Positions 8,291-16,801 of a stretch of 64,000 bases of DNA are shown in pieces. The DNA is from Corynebacterium sp. HMSC08A12. Lineage in GTDB: Bacteria; Actinomycetota; Actinomycetes; Mycobacteriales; Mycobacteriaceae. The notes beneath the pieces are model-generated. The model saw only the letters and a program-made list of their open reading frames with translations. It ran no database searches and was not told the origin of the DNA. Location of the stretch: assembly GCF_001807485.1 (NCBI RefSeq), contig NZ_KV789168.1:62001-126000 (forward strand), written 5' to 3'. The first letter of the stretch is position 1, and each line of letters begins with the position of its first letter. Made by a program: the position numbers and the translations under genes.

Positions 8291-9502
8291 CTACTTTGAG
8301 GAGGTGACGGGCAGTACCAGCAGCGCGCCGAACACGCAGATGATACTGCACATCAGGAACATGCCGGGGTAATCGAAATGCCTCAACGCGAGGGCCGCGA
8401 GGCCACCGCAGAACATGTTGCTGACCCCCTGGGTGAGCGACATCAGCGACACGTCGCGCGCACGGTTCTTCTTGCTGGGCAGCGACTCATTAACCATGGC
8501 CTGATCCACGCTGCTGAACACGCCCCAACTCAACCCCAACAGCGTCGCCGCGGCATAAACCAAACCCATGCCGGTGGCGATAGTCATCATGCCCGTAGCG
8601 CCCGCGACACCAAGCGCCGAGACGACCACCAGGATCTTCCTCCGCCCCAGCCGGTCCGACACGCCACCGCTGACGAACGCAGTAATGATGGTGAATACCG
8701 CATACAGCAGGGTCAGCTCCAGTACGCCAGCATCCGGGTCGGGCACGCCAATGTGATCCCGCAGGTAATACAGCAGGTAGAACAAGCTGGTGTAGTTGGC
8801 CAGGTGAATCACGAAACGGCTGGTGAAAACAAGCCAATAGTTCCGGTAAGAGCCCTCGTCGCCGACCGTCGCGGACAGCGAATTATGCGGACGGACGTGC
8901 ACGTCTACGTGACCGCGCCCGAAAGCGAATTGGAAGATAAAGAGAAGGGAAATGACGCCCACAACCCAGTACGCCTGCTGAATCGGCAAAGCTGCGGCAA
9001 CGGCGGTCCCGCCGACAATTCCGAAAGTGTAGGTCGCGCCGACGATTCCGGACACCAACCCGAACTTTTCTTGGGGGACAACATCCGCGGTGACTGTCAT
9101 CAGGTTGTTCGTTACGAACGCCACGAACACCTGAACCAAGCACCACAACCCGGTGAGCACCCAGAAGCTGGGGCTGAAGGACATCAGCAGCAATCCCAGC
9201 GTTACCAACGGCGCGGCCAACAGAACCCACGGCAGGCGCTTGCCCCAGCGACCCACCCAGAACCAGCTGCGGTCGGCGATATATCCGGTCAGCAGGCTCG
9301 TAACTACGGCGGTCGCACCGCCGAGCATCATCATGAGGGCGAGGGAATCCTCTTTGTTGTCGGGCCGCAGCTCGATCATCTGCAACCCCAGCAGCAGCTG
9401 CGTGGGGCCGGCCCAGGCGAAGACGGAGCCGAAGAAGGCCACGCCGAACTTCCAATAGAACCGCTTCGGCTCGCGCTCGGCGGCGGTAAGAGTCTGCAGC
9501 AT
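8291..9502 (-). CDS. MFS transporter, probable sugar/glycoside permease
   Basis: A 403-residue membrane protein with about twelve hydrophobic segments and an MFS-type loop (DRLGRRK) between the two halves. The frame extends further upstream, but the ATG at 9502 overlaps the stop of the GH1 gene as TGATG, the usual arrangement for reinitiation, so that start is chosen. Cotranscription with a beta-glycosidase suggests it imports a glycoside or exports the released product. This is an inference from context. Sodium-symporter (GPH-type) relatives are an alternative family assignment. Confidence 0.85.
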   Translation of the reverse strand: MLQTLTAAEREPKRFYWKFGVAFFGSVFAWAGPTQLLLGLQMIELRPDNKEDSLALMMMLGGATAVVTSLLTGYIADRSWFWVGRWGKRLPWVLLAAPLVTLGLLLMSFSPSFWVLTGLWCLVQVFVAFVTNNLMTVTADVVPQEKFGLVSGIVGATYTFGIVGGTAVAAALPIQQAYWVVGVISLLFIFQFAFGRGHVDVHVRPHNSLSATVGDEGSYRNYWLVFTSRFVIHLANYTSLFYLLYYLRDHIGVPDPDAGVLELTLLYAVFTIITAFVSGGVSDRLGRRKILVVVSALGVAGATGMMTIATGMGLVYAAATLLGLSWGVFSSVDQAMVNESLPSKKNRARDVSLMSLTQGVSNMFCGGLAALALRHFDYPGMFLMCSIICVFGALLVLPVTSSK

Positions 9503-10728
9503 CAGTGGCCCTTCTCTCTGAACTCGGCATCGATTTCCGGGGTGATGGCGCCCTCGCGGATCAGCGCCTGTAGCAGACGCCCAGCGGGCTTGACTTGCCG
9601 GTCCACGTTCACCACGCCGAACTTCTGCGCCATCCCCTCGGACCACTCCCAGTTGTCCACGAAGCACCAGTGGTAGTAGCGCTCGACCTCCGGAACGCGG
9701 GAAAGCTCCGCCAGGTGGTCCAGGATGAACGCGCAACGGAAGCGCTCGGCGGCGTCGGCGGTGCCGTTCTCGGTGATCCACACCGGCAGTTGGTAGCGCT
9801 TCGCGAGCTCGGCGGAGACCTCCGCAATCCCCGGCGGGTAGACTTCCCAGCCGAGGTCATTAGTTGGGGTTCCGGGGAAGGTGGCGTCAGAAAAACCGCG
9901 CACCGCCGTGCGCGAGTAGTAGTTAATGGCCACAGCATCGGCGAAGACCCCGCCGCTGGGCAGGTCGAGGCCGGGGCGACCGAGCACGGGATGGAAGCGC
10001 CCCTCGAAGAAGGCAGGCTCGATCGCGCCCTGGAAAAGCCACTCGACCAGGGGAGTAAGCAGCCGGTGGACGGGGTTGCGCGGGTTCATGGGGGCGAAGA
10101 CTCGGCGGTGGTGGGCGAAGGTGACTCGCGGATTGTCCAAGCGTGAGTGGATACGCTGGTAGGCCAGCAAGTGCGCGGCCGCCATGTTCCGCAGGCAGGG
10201 GCGTACCTTCGGCAGGCCACCGCGGCCGGGTGGGGTGGAGCCGAAGAGGTAAGCCTCGGTGGCGAAGACGTTCGGCTCGTTGATGGTGATCCAGTCGGTC
10301 ACCACGTCACCCAGATGGTCGAGCACGACGTCGACGTAGCGCAGGAAGATCTCCACGTTCGGCTCGCGGGTGAATGCACCGGTGGCTTCGAACCAGGCGG
10401 GGTGGCCGAAGTGATGCAGGGTGACTAGCGGCTCGATGCCGCGTTCGCGCAGGTCAAGAAACTCTTCCCGGTAGCGTTGGAGTGCGTCGTGGTCGTAACG
10501 ACCGGGCTCGGGCTCTACGCGCGACCACTCCACGCCGACGCGCGCGATCTGCAGGCCGAGGTCGCTCATGAGCTGGTTGTCTTCGCGCCAGCGGCGCCAG
10601 TGGTCGGTCGTGGGGTGCGGGGTGGTGCCGTCCTTGGCGACCCACTCGCTCCAATTGTTGGGGCGCGGCGATCCTTCGATCTGTAGCCCGGCCGATGCGG
10701 TGCCGATGCGGATGTTGCTGAGGTCCAT
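9502..10728 (-). CDS. Glycoside hydrolase family 1 beta-glycosidase
   Basis: A 408-residue cytoplasmic retaining glycosidase. Both GH1 catalytic glutamates are visible: acid/base Glu151 in the TINEP motif and nucleophile Glu320 in ITENG. The N-terminal TLHHFGHP and the C-terminal W-rich aglycone site (FVDNWEWSEG) also match. It is shorter than the usual 440-480 residues because several loops are reduced. No signal peptide is present, so the substrate must be imported, consistent with the MFS gene whose start overlaps this stop. Substrate preference (glucoside, galactoside or 6-phospho form) is not determined. With no PTS genes adjacent, a non-phosphorylated sugar is more likely. Confidence 0.92.
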   Translation of the reverse strand: MDLSNIRIGTASAGLQIEGSPRPNNWSEWVAKDGTTPHPTTDHWRRWREDNQLMSDLGLQIARVGVEWSRVEPEPGRYDHDALQRYREEFLDLRERGIEPLVTLHHFGHPAWFEATGAFTREPNVEIFLRYVDVVLDHLGDVVTDWITINEPNVFATEAYLFGSTPPGRGGLPKVRPCLRNMAAAHLLAYQRIHSRLDNPRVTFAHHRRVFAPMNPRNPVHRLLTPLVEWLFQGAIEPAFFEGRFHPVLGRPGLDLPSGGVFADAVAINYYSRTAVRGFSDATFPGTPTNDLGWEVYPPGIAEVSAELAKRYQLPVWITENGTADAAERFRCAFILDHLAELSRVPEVERYYHWCFVDNWEWSEGMAQKFGVVNVDRQVKPAGRLLQALIREGAITPEIDAEFREKGH

Positions 10729-10779
10729 GCACTTAACTTATTGACGCCCTTAGTTTCCGTTGGCAAAGTTTTCGGTTTT

Positions 10780-10795
10780 TACCCCATCGGGGGTA
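10780..10795. promoter_or_regulatory. Palindrome upstream of the lipase gene (RamA-like)
   Basis: TACCCC and GGGGTA form perfect 6-bp arms around ATCG, about 20 bases before the lipase start and 50 bases before the divergent GH1 gene. Runs such as AC4A and G4-5T resemble the half-sites described for RamA in C. glutamicum. The assignment is tentative. Confidence 0.3.
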
Positions 10796-10817
10796 ATTGG
10801 TTTGCTACAACAAAGTA

Positions 10818-12077
10818 ATGCTCAAGAAAACAGCAGCGCTCGCATGCGCAACAGCCATTGCATTTGCCGGATTCGCGTCGCCCGCCGAGGCTGCGCAGAT
10901 AACTAAGAGGGAGAAGGTCGCATATTCCAATGTGTTCGGCGACCTGCACATGAGGTTGCCGAAGACGGTGGACCGAATCGAATACACGACGACCACCTCG
11001 GAGGGGAAGAAAACCCAGGTAAGCGGCTACATTGTGGAGCCGGTCGTGGAGTGGAAAGGTAAGGGGCCGCGCCCGACAGTGGTGATTGGCCGCGGAACGG
11101 TCGGGCAGGGAGACCAGTGCGCGCCGAGTAGGAACTGGCCGCTTGATGGGCAGCCGGATCCGATCAAGGCGAAGCGGACGGTGAATCTGGAGGGTATCTA
11201 CGACTGGGTATTTGCCTCCAAGGGTGTGCGCGTGGTGGTGACCGACTACATCGGTATGGGAACCCCGGGAATTCATACGTACATGAACCGCGATGACCAG
11301 GCGCACGCGATGCTGGATGCGGCGCGCGCGGCCGGCGTGGGTGACGGGCCGGTGGCGTTCTACGGGCATTCGCAGGGTGGCGGCGCGTCGGCTGCGGCGG
11401 TTGAGGCGGCAGGTGAGTACGCTCCGGAGCTTAACGTGGTGGGGGCCTACGCCTCGGCGCCGCCTGCGGATCTGGAGGCGGTGCAGCGGAACATCGACGG
11501 ATCGGACCTTATGGGGGCGATCGGCTTCACGATCAACGGCTTGTTGGAACGCTATCCGCACCTGCAGCCGCTGCTGGATAAGCACCTCAACGAAGAGGGC
11601 AAGCAGGCGCTGAAGGATCTATCCACGATGTGCACCGGGGAGATTACGGACAAATACGGGCACAAGAAGACCAGTGAGTGGACAAAGTCGGGCAAGACGC
11701 TCGATGAGTTGTTGAAGGAGATGCCCGAGGCGCGGGAAGCTATGGAGGATCAGCGCATTGGGCTTAAACGTCCGGTGGCACCGGTGATGGTGATATCTGG
11801 GCGTCACGATAAGAACGTCGAGTACAACCAGGCGAAGGAACTGGCGCGCACGTGGTGCGAGAAGGGGGCGCAGGTCGAGTACCGCGACGACATCATGCCG
11901 CCGGTGGGTGAATACAATCACTTCATCCAGGCGGTGACGGGCGGCGCATTCGGTATCGACTTCATCTTGAAGCGTTTCCGCGGCGAGCCGCTGGGGCGCA
12001 CGTGCGAGGCGCCGGTGGGGCAGCTGCAGGGATCCGTGGAAGGCAGTGCAGTGCTACCCAACGTGGCGGGAAGCTAA
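10818..12077 (+). CDS. Secreted triacylglycerol lipase (LIP family)
   Basis: A 419-residue alpha/beta hydrolase exported by Sec. A signal peptide with a LKK start, hydrophobic core and AEA-AQ cleavage site occupies residues 1-27. The nucleophile elbow GHSQGG places the catalytic serine at residue 185. A C-terminal SGRHD segment and an EYNH segment are likely to supply the Asp and His. The family (secretory lipase, PF03583) is expanded in lipid-requiring corynebacteria, where such enzymes release fatty acids from host lipids. The frame is open from a TTG at 10797, but the ATG at 10818 starts the signal peptide properly. It is monocistronic, divergent from the GH1 gene. Confidence 0.9.
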   Translation: MLKKTAALACATAIAFAGFASPAEAAQITKREKVAYSNVFGDLHMRLPKTVDRIEYTTTTSEGKKTQVSGYIVEPVVEWKGKGPRPTVVIGRGTVGQGDQCAPSRNWPLDGQPDPIKAKRTVNLEGIYDWVFASKGVRVVVTDYIGMGTPGIHTYMNRDDQAHAMLDAARAAGVGDGPVAFYGHSQGGGASAAAVEAAGEYAPELNVVGAYASAPPADLEAVQRNIDGSDLMGAIGFTINGLLERYPHLQPLLDKHLNEEGKQALKDLSTMCTGEITDKYGHKKTSEWTKSGKTLDELLKEMPEAREAMEDQRIGLKRPVAPVMVISGRHDKNVEYNQAKELARTWCEKGAQVEYRDDIMPPVGEYNHFIQAVTGGAFGIDFILKRFRGEPLGRTCEAPVGQLQGSVEGSAVLPNVAGS

Positions 12078-12100
12078 AGTGTCATAATGTATATTATCGG

Positions 12101-12268
12101 CTAATCCCTGGACTGCCACAGCTGATAGCAGGTGGCGGCCAGGAACAGCGCGCAGACCGCGGCGAAGAAATACGTCAGGCCCGTGCCCTGCCACAGCAGG
12201 TAGCCGATAAAGAACAACAGCACCACGATGCGCATGATGCGCGAGTACTTGAGCATCTCCGGAGACAT
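12101..12268 (-). CDS. Small two-helix membrane protein (55 residues)
   Basis: A short frame, begun by an ATG at 12266-12268 only 11 bases after the yceI stop codon and ended by TAG at 12101-12103. The protein starts MSPEMLKYSRIMR and has two hydrophobic segments (about 12-27 and 33-48) separated by a polar turn containing QGTG. The tail is QLWQSRD. Its tight spacing behind yceI on the same strand, charge pattern and clean membrane topology argue for a real gene that length cut-offs would miss. I do not recognise the family. A helper of the YceI lipid carrier in the membrane is one possibility, based only on neighbourhood. Confidence 0.6.
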   Translation of the reverse strand: MSPEMLKYSRIMRIVVLLFFIGYLLWQGTGLTYFFAAVCALFLAATCYQLWQSRD

Positions 12269-12279
12269 GTGACCGCCGC

Positions 12280-12963
12280 CTACTTATCCTGCTCGAGAAC
12301 CAGCAGCAGATCGATGGTGCCTTCGTCGGCGATCGTCGCGGCGACGAACTGCGGGGTCTGGATGTCGAAGTCGCTGCGCTTGAACGGGATGTTGCCCTGC
12401 AGGATCACGTGCTCGCCGGTGCGCAGAACCTTCAGCTCGGCGGTCACCGGATTCTTCTTGCCGCGCAGCTCGAGGTCGCCGGTGACCTTTACCTTCTCGG
12501 TCGTGCCATCGTCCGGCAGATTGGAGACGTCGGCGGGCTCCGTCAGCGTAAACGTGGCCTTCGGGAACTTATCGGTGTGCAGGATGCTCTTGCGCACGTT
12601 GATGTCGCGCTTTTCCACGTCACTGCTGATGCTGGCAACGTCGACCGTGATCTTGCCCTCGGTGAGCTTCTTATCCTCAACCTTAACGTCGCCCTCAACG
12701 TCTTCGGTGCGGCCCGAGGTGGTCTTGGAGCCGGCGGGCAGCTTCTCGTCGAAGGTGTAGCCAGCCTGCGAAACGTTGTCACCGGCTCCCCTTACCACGT
12801 GCCAGGAGCCGTCTATTCCCACGCTGGCAGGCTCGCCACCTGCGGTTATGTCGGCGGTTCGCAAGCCTCGGTCGCTAAAGTAATTCGCCACCAGCGGCCC
12901 GAAAGCCATCAGCACACCGACAATCATGCCAATTACGGCGAGAGTGATGATTCCCTTACGCAT
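12280..12963 (-). CDS. YceI-family lipid-binding protein, membrane anchored
   Basis: A 227-residue protein with an N-terminal hydrophobic anchor (about 5-27) and an extracytoplasmic YceI lipocalin-like domain. YceI domains form a beta barrel that binds polyisoprenoids or related amphiphiles, and the last two thirds show the characteristic strand pattern ending in VAATIADEGTIDLLLVLEQ. It lacks a lipobox, so it is probably retained by an uncleaved anchor. AGGAGGGG lies just upstream of the ATG. A 55-residue membrane protein follows 11 bases downstream, likely in the same transcript. The ligand is unknown; isoprenoid quinone or polyprenyl phosphate is plausible. Confidence 0.85.
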   Translation of the reverse strand: MRKGIITLAVIGMIVGVLMAFGPLVANYFSDRGLRTADITAGGEPASVGIDGSWHVVRGAGDNVSQAGYTFDEKLPAGSKTTSGRTEDVEGDVKVEDKKLTEGKITVDVASISSDVEKRDINVRKSILHTDKFPKATFTLTEPADVSNLPDDGTTEKVKVTGDLELRGKKNPVTAELKVLRTGEHVILQGNIPFKRSDFDIQTPQFVAATIADEGTIDLLLVLEQDK

Positions 12964-12983
12964 GCCCTATAGCATAGCCCCTC

Positions 12984-13313
12984 CTACCTGCGACCCCTAA
13001 GTTGCTCGATGCGGCGGGCCATGCTCTCTAGTTCTGACGCCAACTCCTCCACCACCTCGGCGGACTCCCCTTCCTTTGCGGCGGTGCACAGGTCCTCGGC
13101 GGCGCAGCGCAGCTCGAAGAGGTCATCGTGGAACTTCTCGGCCGCGCTGGCCGACATAATGACGGAATCCGCCGGGATCGAGGTGCCCGCCAACTGGGCG
13201 CGCTGCTCGTAGGCGCGCTGGCGGCACGATTGATTGCAAAACTTGCGGGGCCGGTTCGTCGGGCCGGGTTCAACTACCCTGCCGCACCAGGCGCAGTGCT
13301 TTGGTCGAGGCAT
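12984..13313 (-). CDS. Conserved small zinc-ribbon-like protein
   Basis: A 109-residue protein starting with a four-cysteine module: CAWC near residues 7-10 and CNQSC near 26-30, framed by basic residues. This resembles the treble-clef or zinc-ribbon start of many actinobacterial DNA- or RNA-associated proteins. The rest is an acidic helical region likely to be coiled coil, ending in QLRGRR. It is divergent from rbpA, sharing a 68-base promoter space. I recognise it only as a conserved actinobacterial hypothetical; no specific function is claimed. Confidence 0.7.
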   Translation of the reverse strand: MPRPKHCAWCGRVVEPGPTNRPRKFCNQSCRQRAYEQRAQLAGTSIPADSVIMSASAAEKFHDDLFELRCAAEDLCTAAKEGESAEVVEELASELESMARRIEQLRGRR

Positions 13314-13339
13314 GGAACAATTCTTAACGAAACTTCGTT
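13314..13339 (+). promoter_or_regulatory. SigH/SigR-type promoter for rbpA
   Basis: GGAAC (13314-13318) and GTT (13337-13339) are separated by 18 bases, matching the GGAAT-N18-GTT architecture of oxidative-stress ECF sigma promoters. rbpA is a known target of SigR in Streptomyces. A TATGAT (13342-13347) nearby could serve a vegetative promoter. A 14-base palindrome, AACGAAACTTCGTT (13326-13339), overlaps the same space. Confidence 0.45.
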
Positions 13340-13381
13340 GTTATGATGGATTAGTTCGAACTGATTTAGGAGTGATGAAGA

Positions 13382-13759
13382 ATGGCCGATCGCGTACTGC
13401 GTGGAAGTCGCATGGGTGCCGTTTCTTATGAGACGGACCGCGACCACGACCTAGCTCCCCGCCGCATGGTGAAATACCGCACCGAGGCTGGGGAAATTTA
13501 CGAGGTTCCCTTCGCCGACGATGCGGAGGTTCCACAGGAGTGGATGTGCAAGAACGGCCAGATGGGCACGCTGGTCGAGGGCGAAGGCCAGGAATCCAAG
13601 CCGGTGAAGCCCCCGCGCACTCACTGGGACATGCTGCGCGAGCGCCGCAGCCTCGAGGAGCTCGACGAGCTGCTCGACGAGCGCATCGAGCTGCTCCGTA
13701 AGCGCCGCCGCACTGCGGTGAAGCTCATGAAGGAGCAGCAGGAAGCGAATCAGAAGTAG
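13382..13759 (+). CDS. rbpA: RNA polymerase-binding protein RbpA
   Basis: A 125-residue actinobacterial transcription factor that binds RNA polymerase and the primary sigma factor and stabilises the open complex. It has the expected order: an N-terminal tail ([12 protein letters not shown], family-typical), a central core domain around residues 28-75, a basic linker and a C-terminal sigma-interaction helix rich in Glu, Leu and Arg ([18 protein letters not shown]). A TTAGGAG ribosome site lies about 9 bases before the ATG. It converges on ppm1 with a 10-base overlap; the rbpA, ppm1, fxsA order is shared with mycobacteria (Rv2050-Rv2053c). Confidence 0.96.
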   Translation: MADRVLRGSRMGAVSYETDRDHDLAPRRMVKYRTEAGEIYEVPFADDAEVPQEWMCKNGQMGTLVEGEGQESKPVKPPRTHWDMLRERRSLEELDELLDERIELLRKRRRTAVKLMKEQQEANQK

Positions 13760-14541
13760 CTACGCACGGTGCCGGCACCGATGCGCCAAGACTCCTGAGC
13801 CAGGTTCTTGAACTGGTTAAAGCGGTGCGCGGCACCCCACTTCGTCACCTGCAGCAGAGCCTCGGAGACGATGTTGCCGCTCATCTTGGAGTCGCCAATC
13901 TCTCGCTCGGTGAAGGTGATCGGAACCTCGCGCACGTCGAAGCCGGCCTCGACGGCGCGCCAAGCCAGATCCACCTGGAAAACATAGCCGGCGGAATCGA
14001 CGGCATCCAGGTCGATCTCCTCCAACACCTCGCGGCGGTATGCTCGGTAGCCGCCGGTGATGTCGGACAGGCCCGCGCCCAACGCCAGAGAGGCGTAAAT
14101 GTTGCCGCCGCGGGAGAGAACCTCGCGGCTGACCGGCCAGTTCACGGTCTTGCCGCCCTTGACGTAACGGGAACCCAGGACCATCTCCGCGCCAGAGTCG
14201 ATGCGGTCCAGCAGCAGGTACAGCTGCTCGGGAGCGTGGGAGCCGTCGGCATCCATCTCGCACAGGATCTCGTAGTCGCGCTCCAGACCCCAGCGGAAGC
14301 CGGCGATATAAGCGCCACCCAGGCCGCCCTTGCCGCCGCGGTGCATCACGTGGATCTTCGAGTTCTCAGCGGCCATCTCGTCGGCCAGATCTCCGGTGCC
14401 GTCCGGGCTGGAATCATCGACGACGAGGACGTCCACGCGCTCGGGCTCGGCCTTTAGCAGTCGACCGATGATCAGAGGAAGGTTTTCCCTCTCGTTGTAG
14501 GTCGGGATGATGACCAGTGTTTTATCGCTCAGCTTAGTCAT
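13750..14541 (-). CDS. ppm1: Polyprenol monophosphomannose synthase
   Basis: A 263-residue GT2 glycosyltransferase that transfers mannose from GDP-mannose to polyprenyl phosphate. The product feeds lipomannan, lipoarabinomannan and protein mannosylation on the outside of the membrane. The donor-binding VDDSSPDGT motif is at about 41-49 and the metal-binding DAD at 97-99, followed by the GGYRAYRR block. There is no membrane domain, so this is the catalytic half that in M. tuberculosis is fused to the acyltransferase half (Ppm1 D2/D1). Here, as in C. glutamicum, the two are separate genes. It overlaps the end of lnt by 8 bases, so translation is coupled. Confidence 0.95.
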   Translation of the reverse strand: MTKLSDKTLVIIPTYNERENLPLIIGRLLKAEPERVDVLVVDDSSPDGTGDLADEMAAENSKIHVMHRGGKGGLGGAYIAGFRWGLERDYEILCEMDADGSHAPEQLYLLLDRIDSGAEMVLGSRYVKGGKTVNWPVSREVLSRGGNIYASLALGAGLSDITGGYRAYRREVLEEIDLDAVDSAGYVFQVDLAWRAVEAGFDVREVPITFTEREIGDSKMSGNIVSEALLQVTKWGAAHRFNQFKNLAQESWRIGAGTVRSYF

Positions 14542-15961
14542 GAAAAGCTTTCTTACCTCTCCTATAAGTAAATGCCACGGACAGCAGACCCAGAATAGCT
14601 AGAATCCATTCCACCCATGGGCCGACGCGGGCTGACAGTGTCATTGTATCGCTTAGGGGCAACTCGGCCTCGAGGGCGTCAGAAGTAAAAATGGCAGTGC
14701 GCTGCTTCACCGAGCCATCGGGCGCAACGATCGCCGACACACCCGAGGTCGCGGCGACCACCACGGCGCGATCATACTCCTTGGCGCGCATGCGGGACAT
14801 GGCGAGCTGCTGATACGTCATGTCGGTAAACCCGAAGGTCGCGTTGTTCGTCGGGCTGGTGAGAATCTGCGCGCCGCCCTGCACAGCCATGCGGAACGCG
14901 CCGTCGAAGCTGACCTCGTAGCAGGTGGCCACGCCGACGGGGACGCCGTTCATGTGGACCACTCCGTTGTCGTCGCCGGGCTGGAAGTTGCCGGCGCGGT
15001 CGACATGCTCGCTGAAGTTGCGCAAGAAATCGCGGAAGGGCATGTACTCGCCGAAGGGCTGCAGGAAGCGCTTGACGTGGCTCTCCCCTGGGCCGTCGCT
15101 ATCCCACACCACCATCGTGTTGTGCTCCGGGCTGACGGTGCCGACGAGGATCGGCGCGTCGACGGAGCGCTGGGCACGCTCGATCTGCTGGCGGGCGGCA
15201 GGATCGGTGAAGGGATTGACGTCAGCAGAGTTCTCCGGCCAGATGACGATGTCCGGATCTGACTCCAACTGCTCGGTGCGCCGCACGTGGTTATCCAGCA
15301 CGGCGCGGCGCTGGGCATTGAAGTCCAGGCCCAGGCGCGGAACGTTGCCCTGCACCGCGACGACGTCCACGGTGCGGTCGGTGGGCGTGGCGGGGATCAG
15401 TAGCGCGTAGGCGGCTATCACGGCCACCACGCCAGCCAAGGAGTACACGGGCGCGCGGTGCTTGCGGAGGCTCAAAGCCAGGAGCAGGCCGATCAGCACC
15501 ACGGCGAAGGTGACAAGCGCGGGGCCACCGAGGCGGATCAGCCAGCTAATCGGGCCGCTGGCCTGGCCCCACGCGATGCGCCCCCACGGGAAACCCCCGA
15601 AGGGAAAGGAAGAGCGCAGCCACTCAGTCGCGACGAACCAGGTCGGAATGCCGATGATCTGGGCCGGGAGGGGGCGTCGGACCAAAAGCTTTAGGCCTGC
15701 GCCGAACAGCAGGCTGTAAAGGGACTGGATCAGCGCCAACGCGATCCAGGCGGCCGGGCCGACGAACTCCCCGACCCACGGCAGCAACAGGCCGTAGATG
15801 GTGAGGCCCTGCACCCAGGCCATCAGCATGGCGTGACGGTGGTCGGCGAAGTAAAACAGCAGCGCGAACCCGAGCGGTGCGGCCCACCACAGGCCGGTCG
15901 GCTCGAAGGCGGCAAAGACCATCACGCCGCTAAAGGCAGCGGCGAGGAGCCTTAAAATCAT
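14534..15961 (-). CDS. lnt: Apolipoprotein N-acyltransferase
   Basis: A 475-residue polytopic membrane enzyme that adds the third acyl chain to lipoproteins. An N-terminal membrane region (about 1-190) is followed by a nitrilase-type catalytic domain with the expected triad Glu243 (WPENS), Lys297 (HVKRF) and Cys347 (TCYEVSFD). A last transmembrane helix lies near the C-terminus. The ATG overlaps the fxsA stop as ATGA, so it is preferred to an upstream in-frame ATG at 16000. In C. glutamicum this protein (also called Ppm2) additionally interacts with Ppm1; the ATGA and 8-base overlaps keep the three genes in one operon. Confidence 0.93.
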   Translation of the reverse strand: MILRLLAAAFSGVMVFAAFEPTGLWWAAPLGFALLFYFADHRHAMLMAWVQGLTIYGLLLPWVGEFVGPAAWIALALIQSLYSLLFGAGLKLLVRRPLPAQIIGIPTWFVATEWLRSSFPFGGFPWGRIAWGQASGPISWLIRLGGPALVTFAVVLIGLLLALSLRKHRAPVYSLAGVVAVIAAYALLIPATPTDRTVDVVAVQGNVPRLGLDFNAQRRAVLDNHVRRTEQLESDPDIVIWPENSADVNPFTDPAARQQIERAQRSVDAPILVGTVSPEHNTMVVWDSDGPGESHVKRFLQPFGEYMPFRDFLRNFSEHVDRAGNFQPGDDNGVVHMNGVPVGVATCYEVSFDGAFRMAVQGGAQILTSPTNNATFGFTDMTYQQLAMSRMRAKEYDRAVVVAATSGVSAIVAPDGSVKQRTAIFTSDALEAELPLSDTMTLSARVGPWVEWILAILGLLSVAFTYRRGKKAFHD

Positions 15962-16395
15962 CCGTTCTCGCCCGCGCGGTGGTCGATGACGTCTCCCCAA
16001 CCGCCCGAGTTCTGGATGTGGCTAACGCGCGAATAGGTGGTCACGCCGAAGCGTTCCAGGGAACGGCGCGCGGCCTGGCCCAGCATCTTGCGGATCAGGG
16101 ACCGGGTCGGCGGAATCAGGAAGAAGATGCCAAAGAAGCTCGTAACGATTCCGGGAACGGCCACGCCCACTGCACCCACCATGGATAGCGCCATGTCGGC
16201 CGTGAGCTCCCCGGGGTGATCCTTCTGCTGCAGCGCGCGGACGGTGAGCTCGCGCATCTGCCAGGTGGCCAGGGCGATACCCAGCACAAACAGGCCCAAC
16301 AGAAACAGCAGTGCCCAGCCCCAGCCGATCCACACTCCCAAGAGAATGAAGGCGATGATTTCCACGACGAGATACACGGCGGGTAAGAATTGCAT
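15958..16395 (-). CDS. fxsA: FxsA-family membrane protein
   Basis: A 145-residue inner-membrane protein with three to four hydrophobic helices and the family's GxxxT...PG(I)VTSFFG core near residues 75-95, followed by a soluble tail. E. coli FxsA influences exclusion of phage T7, but its general function is unclear. It heads the fxsA-lnt-ppm1 operon with an ATGA overlap to lnt, an order also found in mycobacteria. The ATG lies next to the 151-base divergent space leading to a small secreted protein gene. Confidence 0.88.
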   Translation of the reverse strand: MQFLPAVYLVVEIIAFILLGVWIGWGWALLFLLGLFVLGIALATWQMRELTVRALQQKDHPGELTADMALSMVGAVGVAVPGIVTSFFGIFFLIPPTRSLIRKMLGQAARRSLERFGVTTYSRVSHIQNSGGWGDVIDHRAGENG

Positions 16396-16488
16396 GGCTG
16401 TAAGGAAACTCCTAAAGTATCCGTCTGAAAAATTGTTATGAAAACGCGATCTTTGTAACGAAAGCGTGCTTACATAACGATAACGAAG

Positions 16489-16512
16489 GTGTAGGAAAAA
16501 TAGTTCCTACAC
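16489..16512. promoter_or_regulatory. Perfect 9-bp inverted repeat, candidate operator
   Basis: GTGTAGGAA and TTCCTACAC flank a 6-base spacer, about 35 bases before the start of the small secreted protein and in the space divergent from fxsA. The length and symmetry are typical of a dimeric repressor site. No cognate regulator is identifiable in the window. Confidence 0.4.
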
Positions 16513-16546
16513 GCGATAGCTTAACTACGTTTTAGGGAGTACTTCG

Positions 16547-16801
16547 ATGCGTCTACGCCGCTCTATCCTCGCTGCAGTTCTGGCCCCCACGGTTGCTCTG
16601 GCATCCGTCACCCCGGCAGTGGCAGAAACCGACACCCAGAGCACGAGCTCCAGCACCAGCACCAGCTCGAGCGACTCCGACGAGTGGTGGGACGGCCTGC
16701 ACCCGGTTGCAAAGGTTGCGATCGGCATCGCGGCGGCCACCGGCATCTCCGTGGCCTTCGGGATCCTGCGGACGATCTTCTACAACATCTTCCACGTCTA
16801 G
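16547..16801 (+). CDS. Small secreted or membrane protein, Ser/Thr-rich
   Basis: An 84-residue protein with a Sec signal peptide (MRLRRS, hydrophobic core, cleavage likely after AVAET around residue 25). A serine/threonine/aspartate-rich linker follows (about 28-45), then a DEWWDGLHP segment and a C-terminal hydrophobic helix (about 56-80). A TTTTAGGGAG ribosome site precedes the ATG. Its design resembles small corynebacterial envelope proteins, but I do not recognise the family. Its 3' end overlaps the convergent SDR stop by 4 bases. Confidence 0.65.
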   Translation: MRLRRSILAAVLAPTVALASVTPAVAETDTQSTSSSTSTSSSDSDEWWDGLHPVAKVAIGIAAATGISVAFGILRTIFYNIFHV

